Of a stretch of DNA of 64,000 nucleotides, positions 1 through 10,547 are shown one piece after another. Position 1 is the first letter of the stretch, and each line of letters opens with the position of its first letter. The stretch comes from Mortierella alpina (taxonomy: Eukaryota > Mortierellomycota > Mortierellomycetes > Mortierellales > Mortierellaceae). The translations under genes and the position numbers were made by a program. The DNA is taken from NCBI GenBank assembly GCA_029449245.1, contig JANATF010000007.1, positions 1,302,001 to 1,366,000 of the forward strand, written 5' to 3'. The notes beneath the pieces were generated by a model. The model worked only from the letters and a program-made list of their open reading frames with translations, made no database searches and was not told the origin of the DNA.

Positions 1-187
1 TGGCTCATAAATATCACTCTTTCTTCTTTACAAAAAACAACCCTTCTTCTTCTCTTCATCCCTCCATCCCTCCATCTCACCGTCATCACCACCCGCATAC
101 CAAACCAGCATCGCCTCTTGTGTTTTTGTTTGTCGCAATACCGCTCAGCAATATACCTTTTCGCATTATAGTACCACATCAACAACC

Positions 188-1630
188 ATGGAGGTGCTAG
201 CACACTCCACAACACAACTGCTGTCGACTCTCAGTCGACTGTCTCAATCCCCGTTTCTGCATAGCCTGCCCCAGTCCTTGCCAGTGACGCCGTGCATCCT
301 CGGACAGCATAACGATACCCAGATACCCCTCGCAAACTCTTACTACTTCTCCATCTTTTTCATCTTTGGCGGAGGCCTCTATATTCTGTTGCTCTGGAAC
401 TTTACACTTCGCCAGAAGCAATGGATGGCTGCACCGCTTGTTGCCGGTCTCTTTGCTCTCCCCTTGATCTTTACGACCACCAACTCTCCAGCAGGCCAGC
501 TGATCCATGTCGGAGCCTGTGGATGTGTGCTCATGAGGATGATTGATCTCTACTACGTCAGACCTTGGAGAACGGGCAGGGAGCCGACCCTGAATCTCGA
601 GGACTGGTGGCACGAGATCTGGCAGCCCTTCCGCAAGGTTCCGATGACCAAGGACCAGCTTCAAAGGTTCGAGCTCGAACTGCAGCAGGCAAGGCTTCGT
701 CGTGAACTCGAGAAGCAGCAGATTCAGCGAGAAGCACCCGAAGCTGAGGGCAAGACTGACGACAAGAGCCCATCCATGAATACCAATGCAGTCACCAAGA
801 CCACTGAGCCCAATGCAGCTGCCAAGCCCATGAGGGGAAAGCCTCAGAAGCAAATCTACACTCCGCGAACGGATACCAACCCTCAGCATTGGAGCGTTTA
901 CTTGCCTCGCTGGCTGTTCTATGCCGCCTTGATGGACGTCATCCCGTTCTGCCTCAGCTTCCTCACCTTTGACCAGATCGATTCCTTCTCCACCATCCCC
1001 AAGTTTCTCGTTACAATCGCCGTCTCTGCCCTGGTCATCTTTGATATTTCCCTCGCCAACTACACCATCATGATCCTCTGGGCGACTGTGACAGGCGATT
1101 TGATCCGGGATACGGAATGGACCCTTGTCAGCCATTACTTTCCAGGATTCGCCACCTCACCCTCCGAGTTTTGGCGACAGTGGCACCACCTCTTCCAGTA
1201 CATCTGGGTCGATCTGGGATTCAGGCCCGTGCACCACCTGCTCCGGAAGCATGTCACGGGCAAGGCCTTGAACAAGCGCGTGGCTCGGACCGTTGAGATG
1301 GTGCTGCCAGTGATGGGCGTGTTCCTGATGTCGGGACTGATGCACGAGTATATGATGGTGGCCATGTGGCATGTGCGTCCAGGACACATGACGGCGTTCT
1401 TTTTGCTTCAGGGCGCGGCGACGATCTTGTCCAAGGCGCTGCAGAACACCGTTGGGCAGAAGATCAAGGTGCCCAATGCGGTCCTGATTGCACTCACTTG
1501 GGCCTTCAACCTATCGACGGCCTCACTGTTCATGGAGCCCGTGCTCAAGAACCAGGGATACAATATTGTGGCCCAACAGAGTATGCTCCTGCACACCTAC
1601 AACTTTTTACGTTCCCATGGCGTCTTTTGA
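188..1630 (+). CDS. wax-synthase-like membrane-bound O-acyltransferase
   Basis: This is a single-exon gene of 480 aa. The start ATG sits in a good context (ACCATGG), about 180 bp after a TATA-like stretch near base 6. The protein is polytopic: hydrophobic segments lie near residues 50-110, 240-310 and 370-460, with a charged Gln/Glu/Lys-rich loop around residues 150-220. The MBOAT/wax-synthase signature is visible: FWRQWHH near residue 328, then a hydrophobic segment with the invariant His in SGLMHEYM near residue 385. Proteins of this family transfer acyl groups to fatty alcohols or sterols in the ER, which would suit an oleaginous fungus. The actual acceptor cannot be read from sequence. 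A polyadenylation-like AATAAA follows about 50 bp after the stop. The next gene starts 185 bp downstream on the same strand. Confidence 0.85.
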   Translation: MEVLAHSTTQLLSTLSRLSQSPFLHSLPQSLPVTPCILGQHNDTQIPLANSYYFSIFFIFGGGLYILLLWNFTLRQKQWMAAPLVAGLFALPLIFTTTNSPAGQLIHVGACGCVLMRMIDLYYVRPWRTGREPTLNLEDWWHEIWQPFRKVPMTKDQLQRFELELQQARLRRELEKQQIQREAPEAEGKTDDKSPSMNTNAVTKTTEPNAAAKPMRGKPQKQIYTPRTDTNPQHWSVYLPRWLFYAALMDVIPFCLSFLTFDQIDSFSTIPKFLVTIAVSALVIFDISLANYTIMILWATVTGDLIRDTEWTLVSHYFPGFATSPSEFWRQWHHLFQYIWVDLGFRPVHHLLRKHVTGKALNKRVARTVEMVLPVMGVFLMSGLMHEYMMVAMWHVRPGHMTAFFLLQGAATILSKALQNTVGQKIKVPNAVLIALTWAFNLSTASLFMEPVLKNQGYNIVAQQSMLLHTYNFLRSHGVF

Positions 1631-1727
1631 GACGAAGCCTTGATGTCCCCTGAAATGATATTCATATACCCAAGCCAATAAACAGGACACGCAGTCACCG
1701 CGCCAGTTCATTTTTTGATGAAAAAAA

Positions 1728-1733
1728 TATAAA
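1728..1733 (+). promoter_or_regulatory. TATA box of the MTA1 gene
   Basis: A TATAAA word lies in an A-rich run, 82 bp upstream of the ATG at 1815. It is the only TATA-like word in the short 185-bp interval after the upstream gene, so the promoter must be compact. Confidence 0.45.
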
Positions 1734-1814
1734 CAGCTGTCGCGTCTCCATCGCGCACACTTTGTTCATTGACCCACAATCTCTCACCTCCATAACAACC
1801 CGACACACACGCCA

Positions 1815-3259
1815 ATGACCCTTCCAGAAGAGGTCATCATGACCGACAGTGGCAACGACTCTGAGTCTGGGAATGCGTCCTCTCCCAGTGGCAACGCGTC
1901 GTCGCCCTCGTTGTTTGCCTCGCTCACCGCCAGCGGTCGCCTTGCTAAATTACTCGCCCGCGAGCAAGAGTTGATCAAGACACTGGAGGAACTAACCAAG
2001 GACATTGAGAAACTGGAAAAGGGCCCCGAGGAAGAGGAGGGGAAAGGCGGAGAGGAAGATGGCGATGAAGAAGGCGACGACTTGGAGGAATTCGAGGCAC
2101 CTGAATGGTGTGTGCCCATCAAAGCCAACGTTATGACCTATGACTGGGATGTAAGGCCACAAGGAACAGAGGAATCATGAAACGACCAGGCAGGATGAAC
2201 TATCTGCAGAAGAAGTTGCTTATCGTTTTCTCTTTCTCTCACTCTGTCTCTCTATCTCTGTCTCTATCTCTCTCCTGCAATGGACAACAACAAATGTCTA
2301 CAACCGCCACCCACTCCCTCAACAACAACCCGCCTCCGACTCACTGGACATAGAGCCTTGCATCAGAGTGCCAGTTCGATGTCATTCTTATGGATCCACC
2401 ATGGCAGCTCGCCACCCACGCACCTACCCGAGGAGTAAGTTCCCATTGCGAAAGCTACAGGACTATTTTGCAAAAGTCAAAAGAAAATAGATCTCAGGGT
2501 AGAACCGCACGTTTTGCTAACTGCAACAACCTCTTTTGTTTTAGGTCGCCATTGCATACCAACAATTGCCGGATATCTGCATCGAGGAGTTGCCTGTTCC
2601 GAAACTGAGCTCCAACGGATTCATCTTCATTTGGGTCATCAACAACAAATACGCCAGGGCGTTTGACCTCATGCGGAAATGGGGATATAGGTAAGAGAGA
2701 GGGAAACATATGAACTAGTGATGCTGCACTCAGGGGTATCTTTCTTTTTCATTTTGCTGTGTGCTGACACTACGAATCTTCATGCTCGAATATAGCTATG
2801 TGGATGATATCACATGGGTGAAGCAAACAGTGAATCGGAGAATGGCAAAAGGACATGGATACTATCTGCAGCACGCCAAAGAAACGTGTCTTGTTGGAAA
2901 GAAGGTGAAAATACTGGCTACATTTGCGTCCCTTGCCGTCCCTCTTTTCTCACTCTCGCTCTCTCTGGTCTATGGACTCTGACATACCGTGTCAAAGAAA
3001 CTAACCCGTCAACCAACCACACTTTTTTTCTTTTTCTTTTCACAAACCATCGTTATCAATGTAGGGCGAGGATCCACCCAATTGCAGGCATTCCATTGGA
3101 TCGGACGTCATCTTTTCAGAGCGCCGAGGACAAAGTCAGAAGCCAGAGGAGCTCTACGAGTTGATCGAGGAACTGGTCCCCAATGGACGGTACCTTGAGA
3201 TTTTTGGGCGCAAGAACAACTTACGTGATTACTGGGTTACTGTCGGAAACGAGCTGTGA
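1815..3259 (+). CDS. MTA1: MT-A70 family DNA N6-adenine methyltransferase (MTA1 type)
   Basis: Five exons join in frame to 288 aa: 1815-2150, 2354-2434, 2545-2690, 2796-2904 and 3065-3259. Residues 1-100 are acidic and Ser-rich with a short coiled coil. The catalytic domain follows, with the MT-A70 motif DPPW at residues 126-129. Further blocks read WVKQTVNRRMAKGHG, LQHAKETCLVG, SDVIFSERRGQSQKPEELY and a C-terminal NNLRDYWVTVGNEL. These blocks match the ciliate/early-diverging-fungal MTA1 group, which deposits 6mA in DNA at ApT sites together with MTA9-like and p1/p2 partners. They fit that group better than METTL3/IME4, an RNA m6A writer. Residues after DPPW (QLATHAPTRGVAIAY) also follow the MTA1 pattern. 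The first intron acceptor was chosen at 2353 because it restores SLASECQFDVILMDPPW. The partners are not in this window. The gene converges on the transporter gene, with only 140 bp between stops. Confidence 0.88.
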
Positions 3260-3399
3260 ACCTGTACTTCAAGCAAAATAAAATACAATAAAAAAACGTT
3301 GCTTTATGTGTTATGTGTGTGCGGTGCGCACGATATGTCTTTTCAGATACAAGTGGTCGTCTTTTTTATATACACAAGAAAGAAAAAAAAATGGACATC

Positions 3400-4982
3400 T
3401 CAATCAGCAATCTTGCCATCAGGATTGCTCTTGTATAATGGAAGGGCTGTGGATTTCAGCACAGGAGCTGCAGGAGTGCTGACACTCACAATGTCCGAGT
3501 TAGCGTTGCTTGCAACAAGAGAGGCCATATCCGGCTTGGTGGAGAGAGACGATCCATTCGCAAGAGCCAAGTTGCGCTGAGCCTGCTCCGTTTTGCTGTA
3601 ACTGTACAACAATCCTGCAATAAAGCCGAAAAAGATGCCAAAGACATTCCCAAACGTTGCTGGGTCTCCAAAGAAAAGAATTCCGCTGGCTGCAACAGGC
3701 AACTTGTTCAGGGCACCAACCATCGAGTAGGTGGTCGAGGACGTGCAGCGCACGCACCAGGCACTTCCGTATGAAATCAAGAACGAAGATGCGCCTGAAA
3801 GTGTAATGGCGATCATCAATGATGAACGAACCTCTGGATTACTGTAGGATCACGATGGTGTAAGGAGAAAAAAGGGATGTTTTAGGACCAAGTACTCGAT
3901 TTCCACTACACGGTAGCTCGTTGAACCAAGTACTGTGTGATACTTACAAGGTCCTCTCGATCTCGCCTGATCCCCATCCCTCCAGACATATACTGAGTGC
4001 GAGCATGACGGGTAAGCTGAGCAGATTGTTATAGTAGACGGTGTCGTAATCCTTGAAGTTGAAGTATTTGATTCTCTTGCGCATATAGAGCACGTAGCCC
4101 GCGGATGATAGGCAATTGAGTGCCATCCAAGCGTATCCAGGGTTGAACTGAATCAAATCTGACGAGTCCTTGGGAACAAAAGACCGGATGTCTGACCATC
4201 CCGCAATAACGGACGACAAGACCTATGAGAGACGTTCGGCGCGACCGACAGAGTATTGAAAAGGTCAAAAGGCTGTTGGTCATACATTGCAAAAAATAAA
4301 TAAAATACAACTTTATGTATCTTTTTCCACATCTTACCATAAACGCAAAGCTGAGGAGCATCATGGGCGTAACCTTGCTGCCGAACCAGAGGACTTCACC
4401 GTACGCAATGAGAATAATGGTCAAGTTCTTGAAAATGGTGTATACGGGGATGCTAAGGAACTGCAAGCTAATAGAGCATATATATTCGTGTTGTTAGTTG
4501 CGCCTGCGGCTATTGGAAAGCCGTAGGGGGGTCTGAGCGGCCATGCCATCGCAAAATCCGATATCAGTTTGGCAGTTACCTCTTGCTCCCTGTGTATATC
4601 ATGGCCACGAGGGCCAGTGAGATCGGAAACCACTTTTTGGCCTCCGAGGTGTCCAGCTTGCGATATGATATCAGGCCAAAGTTCTTGAAGACCCAAAGCA
4701 TCACCACTGCGGTCAAGGCCTACCAGACGAAACGAAAGGCGACGACAATGTCAATTTTGGCGTTAACTTTAAGCATCGGTCGTCAACGTTCTTCGCGCTC
4801 ATCAAAAGCAACGCAAAATGCGGGTGTCATACTTGGATGGTCAGAAGCAAAAAGTTCATATTGAAGTCGAAGCGGGAGAGGACCATCTTGTTAGTGACCG
4901 TCATGAGGATGCTGGAGGAGCAGTACGCCAGGATGCTGACCGCAGCCGAATTGGCGATCGAGCTCTCTGATACTGCTGTCAT
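3400..4982 (-). CDS. VRG4: Golgi GDP-mannose transporter (VRG4 type)
   Basis: Five exons on the minus strand (4982-4833, 4719-4580, 4467-4338, 4222-3948, 3841-3400) give 378 aa, the usual length for the family. The product is a drug/metabolite-superfamily nucleotide-sugar transporter that exchanges GDP-mannose for GMP in the Golgi, feeding protein mannosylation. Both substrate motifs are visible: YYNN ([10 protein letters not shown], the FYNN-type motif) in exon 4 and GALNK at residues 274-278 in exon 5. Other family blocks are [10 protein letters not shown] near the N-terminus and [18 protein letters not shown]. The start at 4982 was preferred over an in-frame upstream ATG because [17 protein letters not shown] aligns with known transporter N-termini. 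The C-terminus is a hydrophilic tail. Confidence 0.93.
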
Positions 4983-5558
4983 GCTTTCGGGTGTGTGTCT
5001 CTTATGGGTATGTGTCGATAGACGGTGCTTTTTTGTCGTCTGTATCCTGTGTCCTGTGTCCTGTTCTTCCAGGGTTTGATGGATGTTGCCTCGGACGTTC
5101 CTTGGGCTGTTCCTGTCTGCGGATGGAGATGAGTATAATGTTCCAGAGAGAGAAGGGTCTGATGGAGACAACGACACTCCGTTAGCAATCAATCGGAAGC
5201 TGAGGGGGAGGTGAGCAAAGGGCGAACTGTACAAGGGCTGGGTACAGGAGAAAGAGAGAGAGAGAGGAGGAATGAATGAGCAGAGAGCAAAGAATAAACA
5301 GTGGGCGTCGTGTCCTGGTCATCCTCGTCTCATTATTCTGTGTACCCTTGCCAGCAATGGGCGATACAGTGTCTGTGCTACCAGAACACGCCGGGCGAGA
5401 GATCCCCTTCCCTCCGAGTCCCTTTCTCGCTAGCATCGTCCACTTCGTGCGGAGGCGTTCTCTGCTCGGCCCCTTTCTCTGGAATTTGCTGGCTGGAAAG
5501 AGAATCGTGCAAACACGCTTTTTTGAACACGCTTTAATGGCCAGCTAGCACTCGCTTT
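4983..5558. other. leader/intergenic interval between transporter and RFTS-like gene
   Basis: This is about 575 bp between two minus-strand genes. It holds a short GA-rich simple repeat near 5250-5270 and no supported ORF. It probably contains the transporter promoter and the 3' UTR of the upstream neighbour. Confidence 0.4.
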
Positions 5559-8500
5559 CTAACCGCGACAGACGTGCCCCGTGGCGCCCCTCACGAAACG
5601 ACTGCATTTCATGCACTTCATGGTGACGGGCGACGGCTGCTTGACACGTCGCTCTGTACCGCCACGCGCAATGGGTGTTATCTGACCCTCACGATCATCG
5701 GAGCTGCTCTCGCTTCCCCGGTCGCGACTAGACCGACTACGGCTGCTACTGCTGCCGGTACCATCGCTATCGCTGTCACTGATCCTGCTGGTCTCACTGC
5801 TGTCGCTTGATCTGCTGTGTCTGCTTCTGCTTAATCTGCTGTGTCTGCTTCTGCTTGATCCGCTCGTTCGTGCGTCGCTGCTTTCACCACTGTCGCTATT
5901 GCCGCTGTCGCTGTGGCTCCCACTGCTCACTCGGCTTCTACCTCGACCGCGGTCACTTCTCCCTCGACGATCACCACTGCTAAAGCTGTTGCCTTCGGTG
6001 TCCCTAATTCTAAGGCTGCGTGAACGGCGGCCGTCGCCCTCCTCTCTTTGTGGATCCAATCCCGCCCATGTTCGTTCAGTGGCCCTGAAATCTGTGCTGG
6101 AGGGATCGTCGGCGTACGGGCGCCGAGGCTCAACAGTGCGCGGACGCTTCCTGTCTCGTAGACCGTCATCCGTTTCCGTTTCCGTGTCGTCTGCGCTGCC
6201 CATCGGGGTATAATGTCTGTCTCTGGAGATTCTCCTTCTCGATTGCCCAGCATGTTTCTCTTCTACCCATCGCTTCCTGCTATTGCCGAGGGTGACAGGG
6301 GTTTCAAAGCTTCCTCCACGCTCGAATTCGACATCGCTCTCTGTATCGTCTACGCTGTCGTTTTGCAAGGAACCACTCCACTCCATTCTCATCTTGCCAC
6401 GATCCCCGCCGTCAGAATCCGTTGTTCGAGAGGAAACGTGAGGTCGTAATCTTTTGATACTGTGCAGCCTAGGCAGGTGGATAACGCCATCGTGTTCACC
6501 GCTCTGCTCGCTCCTGCTAAGCTGCTTAGGTATACGCCGCCTTCGAGCGTCCTCTATGGAGTCATTTCGTGGCTTGATACCCTTGCGCTTCCGCGACCGA
6601 TGTCTACCTCTGTCATCCGTGTCGGAATCCAGGTCAGGTTGATCAGCTGTAGTGCTTCTCAGCTCGATCTTGATGGTTGTAGCCCCAACAGGCAGGGTGT
6701 CGAGGGATTGATTTTTCGCCATGGTCCGAGCCGTGTCTGTAGAGTGTTGCGTATCAAATCTCCTCTCGTGCATCAACGCGGTGGTTGCTTGTCGAGGACT
6801 CGTGTATCCATTTGCGTCTGCACTCGAGTCAGTCCTGTTCGTACCGGAGGGTCCCTCTGTCACTTCAGTCTTGTCGTGTGGCGGAATAAAATTAGATCCG
6901 CTGAGAGTGGAGGTTCTGTGTTGGGGTGTACTTGGAGCCGAAGAAGCCTTGGACGCTCTAGATGATGCCCCAGTCGAAGGCCTGGGTGGGATATATCTCC
7001 TTGGCCGCTCGTTGATTCTGGGAGCTGGTTGCAGGAATAAAGATGTGCACTTGACAGTTGCGTTTCGAGTTGTTCTGGTCGTCCTTGCAACGGATGTCTT
7101 TTCAGGTGTTGCACTGAGCTGCAAATCTCCGGCCTTCAAAGCCCAGTAAAGTTGAATATTCAAATCCTGTTGCACATTATCTACTTCGATAACAAAGAAC
7201 AACGTTAAGTAACGTGGGTTTAATCAAGTGACTTGAAGCGCCCTTCGCTCAAGTGGTGTACCTTTTAGCTGGGACGCCATCGTATCCCATGATTTTGGTT
7301 TGTTGTTGACTCGAGAGGAATAGCGAAGATAGTCCTTGAAGCGATCCTAGAGGGTACAGATACGATGGCTATGAGTTATCATTCGCAGACGCGCTACCTG
7401 CCATCCACCAGCACTTTTAGCGCCTACCTACCTCATTTCCGTCCACTGAGAGATCATGTTTGCCGATATGCTGGACAATCTCACAGCCAAACTCTGTCAC
7501 GGAACTGCATATTGAGCTGCTGATTGCGATGAGACACCCAGGCACAGGACAATGAAAAGTTTCGGCTTCCGACCATCCTGAGTCGTCCCGACCGTACTAT
7601 GATTACAGGGAATGCGATTACTGGCGTCAGTATTTTGTGGACTGTATACCAATATAGACCATTAATGTTTTGGCCATACCTTGGAAACAATAAGAGTCTC
7701 AAGATCCGGACTGAGGATGCTTTCCATTTTCAAGAAATCTGGGAGGTGCAAAGGACATAGATCCTCGGTGCAGGGTGCTGGCAAGCGCTCATACAACTCC
7801 TCTTTAGAATCCTCCTGTTAACGGTAGATGGAGCACAGAAAACGAGTTGCTAGATTAGTGAATCCTCCGTCCACTGCGTAAATGATTGTTGTCAATGTAA
7901 AAAGTCTGAAAAGCGTGCATTCTTACAGGTGCAGCAACCTCAATCTTATCCGTGTTGAACGCCCTCACAGGCTCATGAAATGATGATTGGGTCTCTCTTA
8001 TCGTAGGCTCGTCCCCCAGTGGTGGCAGTGTGGGTTCAGCACTCGCCCTCTCCTCCGTCCACTGTCCATAAACCTTGAGTTTCCTGAGGTTAGCGTCCGA
8101 CGCACATAGATCGGTCAAGCGTTCCCGGTTTTCGAAAAGCTTTTGTTTCACTGTCGACTCTGACTGAGAGAGAATCGTGGCCAACTATGTCCAGGACGAA
8201 AGAGCGTTAGCAATCTGCGACGGTCAAAATGATAGCAACGCTGTAAGGGGAGTATTCAGATGTATTACCACCGGGATCAAGATACTCAGGTCATCCTTGA
8301 CCTTGCTTTCGAAAACCAAATGGCTAATCGTGTCTAAAACCATTAAAAACATCTTGAGCTGTCAGAGAAGACATTTCCTGACATGTTAATCCACGCATGT
8401 TGTTGCTCAGAGTCGCATACCCAAGTACGTGCACACTGTTTTCAGCGGATGAAACAATGGCGCGTAAGAATCCTTGACACTCTAGGCAACAAATAAGAAA

Positions 8501-9059
8501 GAATAAAACAGTGATGTGAGGATACAATTCTTATCACGTAGACAACGCGCTCTGAGGCGATGACTGACCTGTATCTGGTACCAGCACACGTCTCTTGACA
8601 GAACCCAGAAGATGGAGTTCCTAGGATCCTTGGGATTGAACTCGTGCGTCCACTCCGTGATGTTTTCCGCTTGCACATACACAAACTTTTCCCCAACTGC
8701 CTTGGGCTCGCCGTTTTGTAGCTTTTCTGCAGTGTCGTCAACGTTCGTGAGACCTGAGGAACAGGTACATGTAAGTAAAGAGTTGTAGATTCGGAAAGAA
8801 TGGCGCCTAGCACTGGGAACATCTACATGCGAACGCTACCTTTGGAATAGACGGTTTCCTCGATCGGAACATAGCCTCTGATTTTGAATGGACCCGAAGT
8901 GCTGAGTGTTTCTAATGCCTGTGGGATTTCTCCACTCTTTTGGTCGAGAACTTCTACAAGGCTTAGTTTCCGGTAGGGCAGGTCGAGATTGTTGGCAACC
9001 TTTTTGGGCACGGGGAAGACTGTTGCGTCCAGCAAGGGATCCGGCTGTGAAGGGTCCAT
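5559..9059 (-). CDS. RFTS-like domain, zinc-finger and RS-rich nuclear protein
   Basis: Nine minus-strand exons: 9059-8840, 8753-8569, 8481-8437, 8358-8269, 8184-7927, 7814-7680, 7596-7432, 7346-7262 and 7180-5559. They join in frame to about 934 aa. The exon 3/4 junction is the weak point because it needs a GTGTGC donor. Residues ~90-210 contain ITEWTHEFNPKDPRNSIFW followed by SRDVCWYQIQ and DSYAPLFHPL. This is the pattern of the replication-foci (RFTS/DNMT1-RFD) domain that docks DNA methyltransferases and related chromatin proteins to histone H3/ubiquitin. A zinc-finger-like segment (FHCPVPGC ... QHIGKHD) lies at about residues 322-356. The long last exon is basic, with Arg/Ser-rich runs, and ends in a C-x2-C-x9-H-x-C motif. 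No methyltransferase domain is present. I infer a chromatin adaptor; the RFTS assignment is by pattern only. Confidence 0.6.
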
Positions 9060-10270
9060 TTGCGCAAGTTGTGCTGCCCTCCCGATCGACAGTCTGGATC
9101 GGCGTCCTTGATTGCAAACTTCCACTGATGGCCAAGAGAGAGGTTAGAGTAACGAGACGAGGCGATCAGGATGGGTGAGCTGACTTTTGCTGGCGAAACG
9201 CGAAAAAAATACACGTGACCTCCACACCTTTTTTTGCACTTTGCCGGCAAGGTTTGGGCGAAGGCCATCAGGGTGACAGGGTGACAGCGGCACCAGCAAC
9301 AACAGCATCCACAACAACAACAAAAAAGTGCAGAGATGCGCCCGTAGTTCTGATGGTGGGCAGCGTGCTCTTAATTATAACGAATATGCGTGGCCATGGC
9401 CATGCTTGAAAGCCATGTATAGGGGAAAGACTGCAGATCAATTTTTCGGGTTAATTTTTGATACGTCTGCGTGCACCCCATATGCATGGGAGCGCAAAAC
9501 GTGGAGATCGTCCTACGCCTGGTCAAGTATGCTATCTATAGTGCAATACCATATCACTGGAATCCTCGAGAGCTTTGGCGATGTCATGTGTGTGGTTCAA
9601 AAAGGGGGAGTGACAATATCGACATCGGACAGGATTGTCGTCGTACGATCTTGCATCAGGAATGATCTCTCGTCGCTGTTCTGCGCGTCAGACATGTCAG
9701 TCTTTGTGTATCCGCCAACAACGCCTTTTTGAGGGCAATTCCTTGATCTCACCCCAGTTTCCAAACACCTGGAGGACAGCTCTGATACAACCATATCCTT
9801 TTTTTTTTTTTTTTTTTTTACGTGAGTGCGAGTGTGAGTGTGAATACGAGTTGTGAGTTGTGAATTATGAGTTGTGTGTTGTGAGGTGTGAGTTATGAGT
9901 AAAGAGTTGTGATGTATGTACAGGTGAGTTGAATGGATACGCGTATTTGTTTTTGTATATGTGTTTTGGGCAGTTTGGGAGTTGTCAGACAGACGCAGTA
10001 GAGAGAGACAAACAAACCCCGGCCTGGCCTGCCTGTGAGCCGCGTACGTGTGCGGATGCGCCCGTTGCTCCTGGGAAGCGACCTGGCAAATGGATGGAGT
10101 GGCCTCTGGCAATTTTTTCAGCCTGCGCCTGTCTCCAGTGCCGTCCACTTTCGCCGTGGCTCTTTTTTAAACCCTTTTTACCCTTCCAGCCTCACTGCTG
10201 CTCGCTTCGTTCTCCGTTCCCTGTTTCCTCTTTTCTTCCTCTTTTCTTCTCCTCAGCACCCATAGACACC
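9060..10270. other. divergent promoter region with simple repeats
   Basis: This is the upstream region shared by the RFTS-like gene (-) and the membrane-protein gene (+). It holds a 22-bp poly-T tract near 9799-9820. Right after it comes a degenerate GTGAGT/GTTGTGA repeat (about 9822-9915) rich in gagtgtgagt, gagttgtgag and related words. No coding exon could be supported. Confidence 0.5.
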
Positions 10271-10360
10271 TTTGCATCCCTTTGCATCCCTTTGCATCCC
10301 TTTGCATCCCTTTGCATCCCTTTGCATCCCTTTGCATCCCTTTGCATCCTTTTGCATTTG
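10271..10360 (+). repeat. 10-bp tandem repeat, nine units, in a leader/promoter
   Basis: The unit TTTGCATCCC is repeated seven times perfectly (10271-10340), then once as TTTGCATCCT and once as TTTGCATTTG. The array ends 188 bp before the ATG at 10548. The period of 10 bp puts every unit on nearly the same face of the DNA helix. TTTGCAT resembles the core of the octamer motif. The array is also open in reading frames because ten is not a multiple of three, but no upstream start makes it part of the protein. Confidence 0.9.
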
Positions 10361-10547
10361 TCCTACCTTCCTTCCCGCCTCTCCGCGCCGACCTCACTCT
10401 GCCACCGCGTGGCTCCTCCCTTCCCATCTCCAGGTGGACCGCCTCGATCACCTGTGGCCCAACCAGCAAGCACACACCATTGCACCCACAGCACTCTACC
10501 ACCACGACACCGCTCCAACTCGGTCTGAATCTCGTTCCTCTCGAGGC

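Noticed and set aside
197-1135. 312-codon antisense ORF opposite the acyltransferase
   Set aside because: It lies entirely opposite a well-supported gene and has no recognisable domain; its composition follows from the sense codon bias.
4983-5234. Upstream in-frame Met for the GDP-mannose transporter
   Set aside because: The extra residues ([11 protein letters not shown]...) are unlike family members, whose N-termini align with the start at 4982.
10272-10547. N-terminal extension of the membrane protein through the 10-bp repeat (HPFASLCIPL type)
   Set aside because: The frame is open but lacks an ATG upstream; the first in-frame ATG is at 10548, so the repeat is treated as non-coding.
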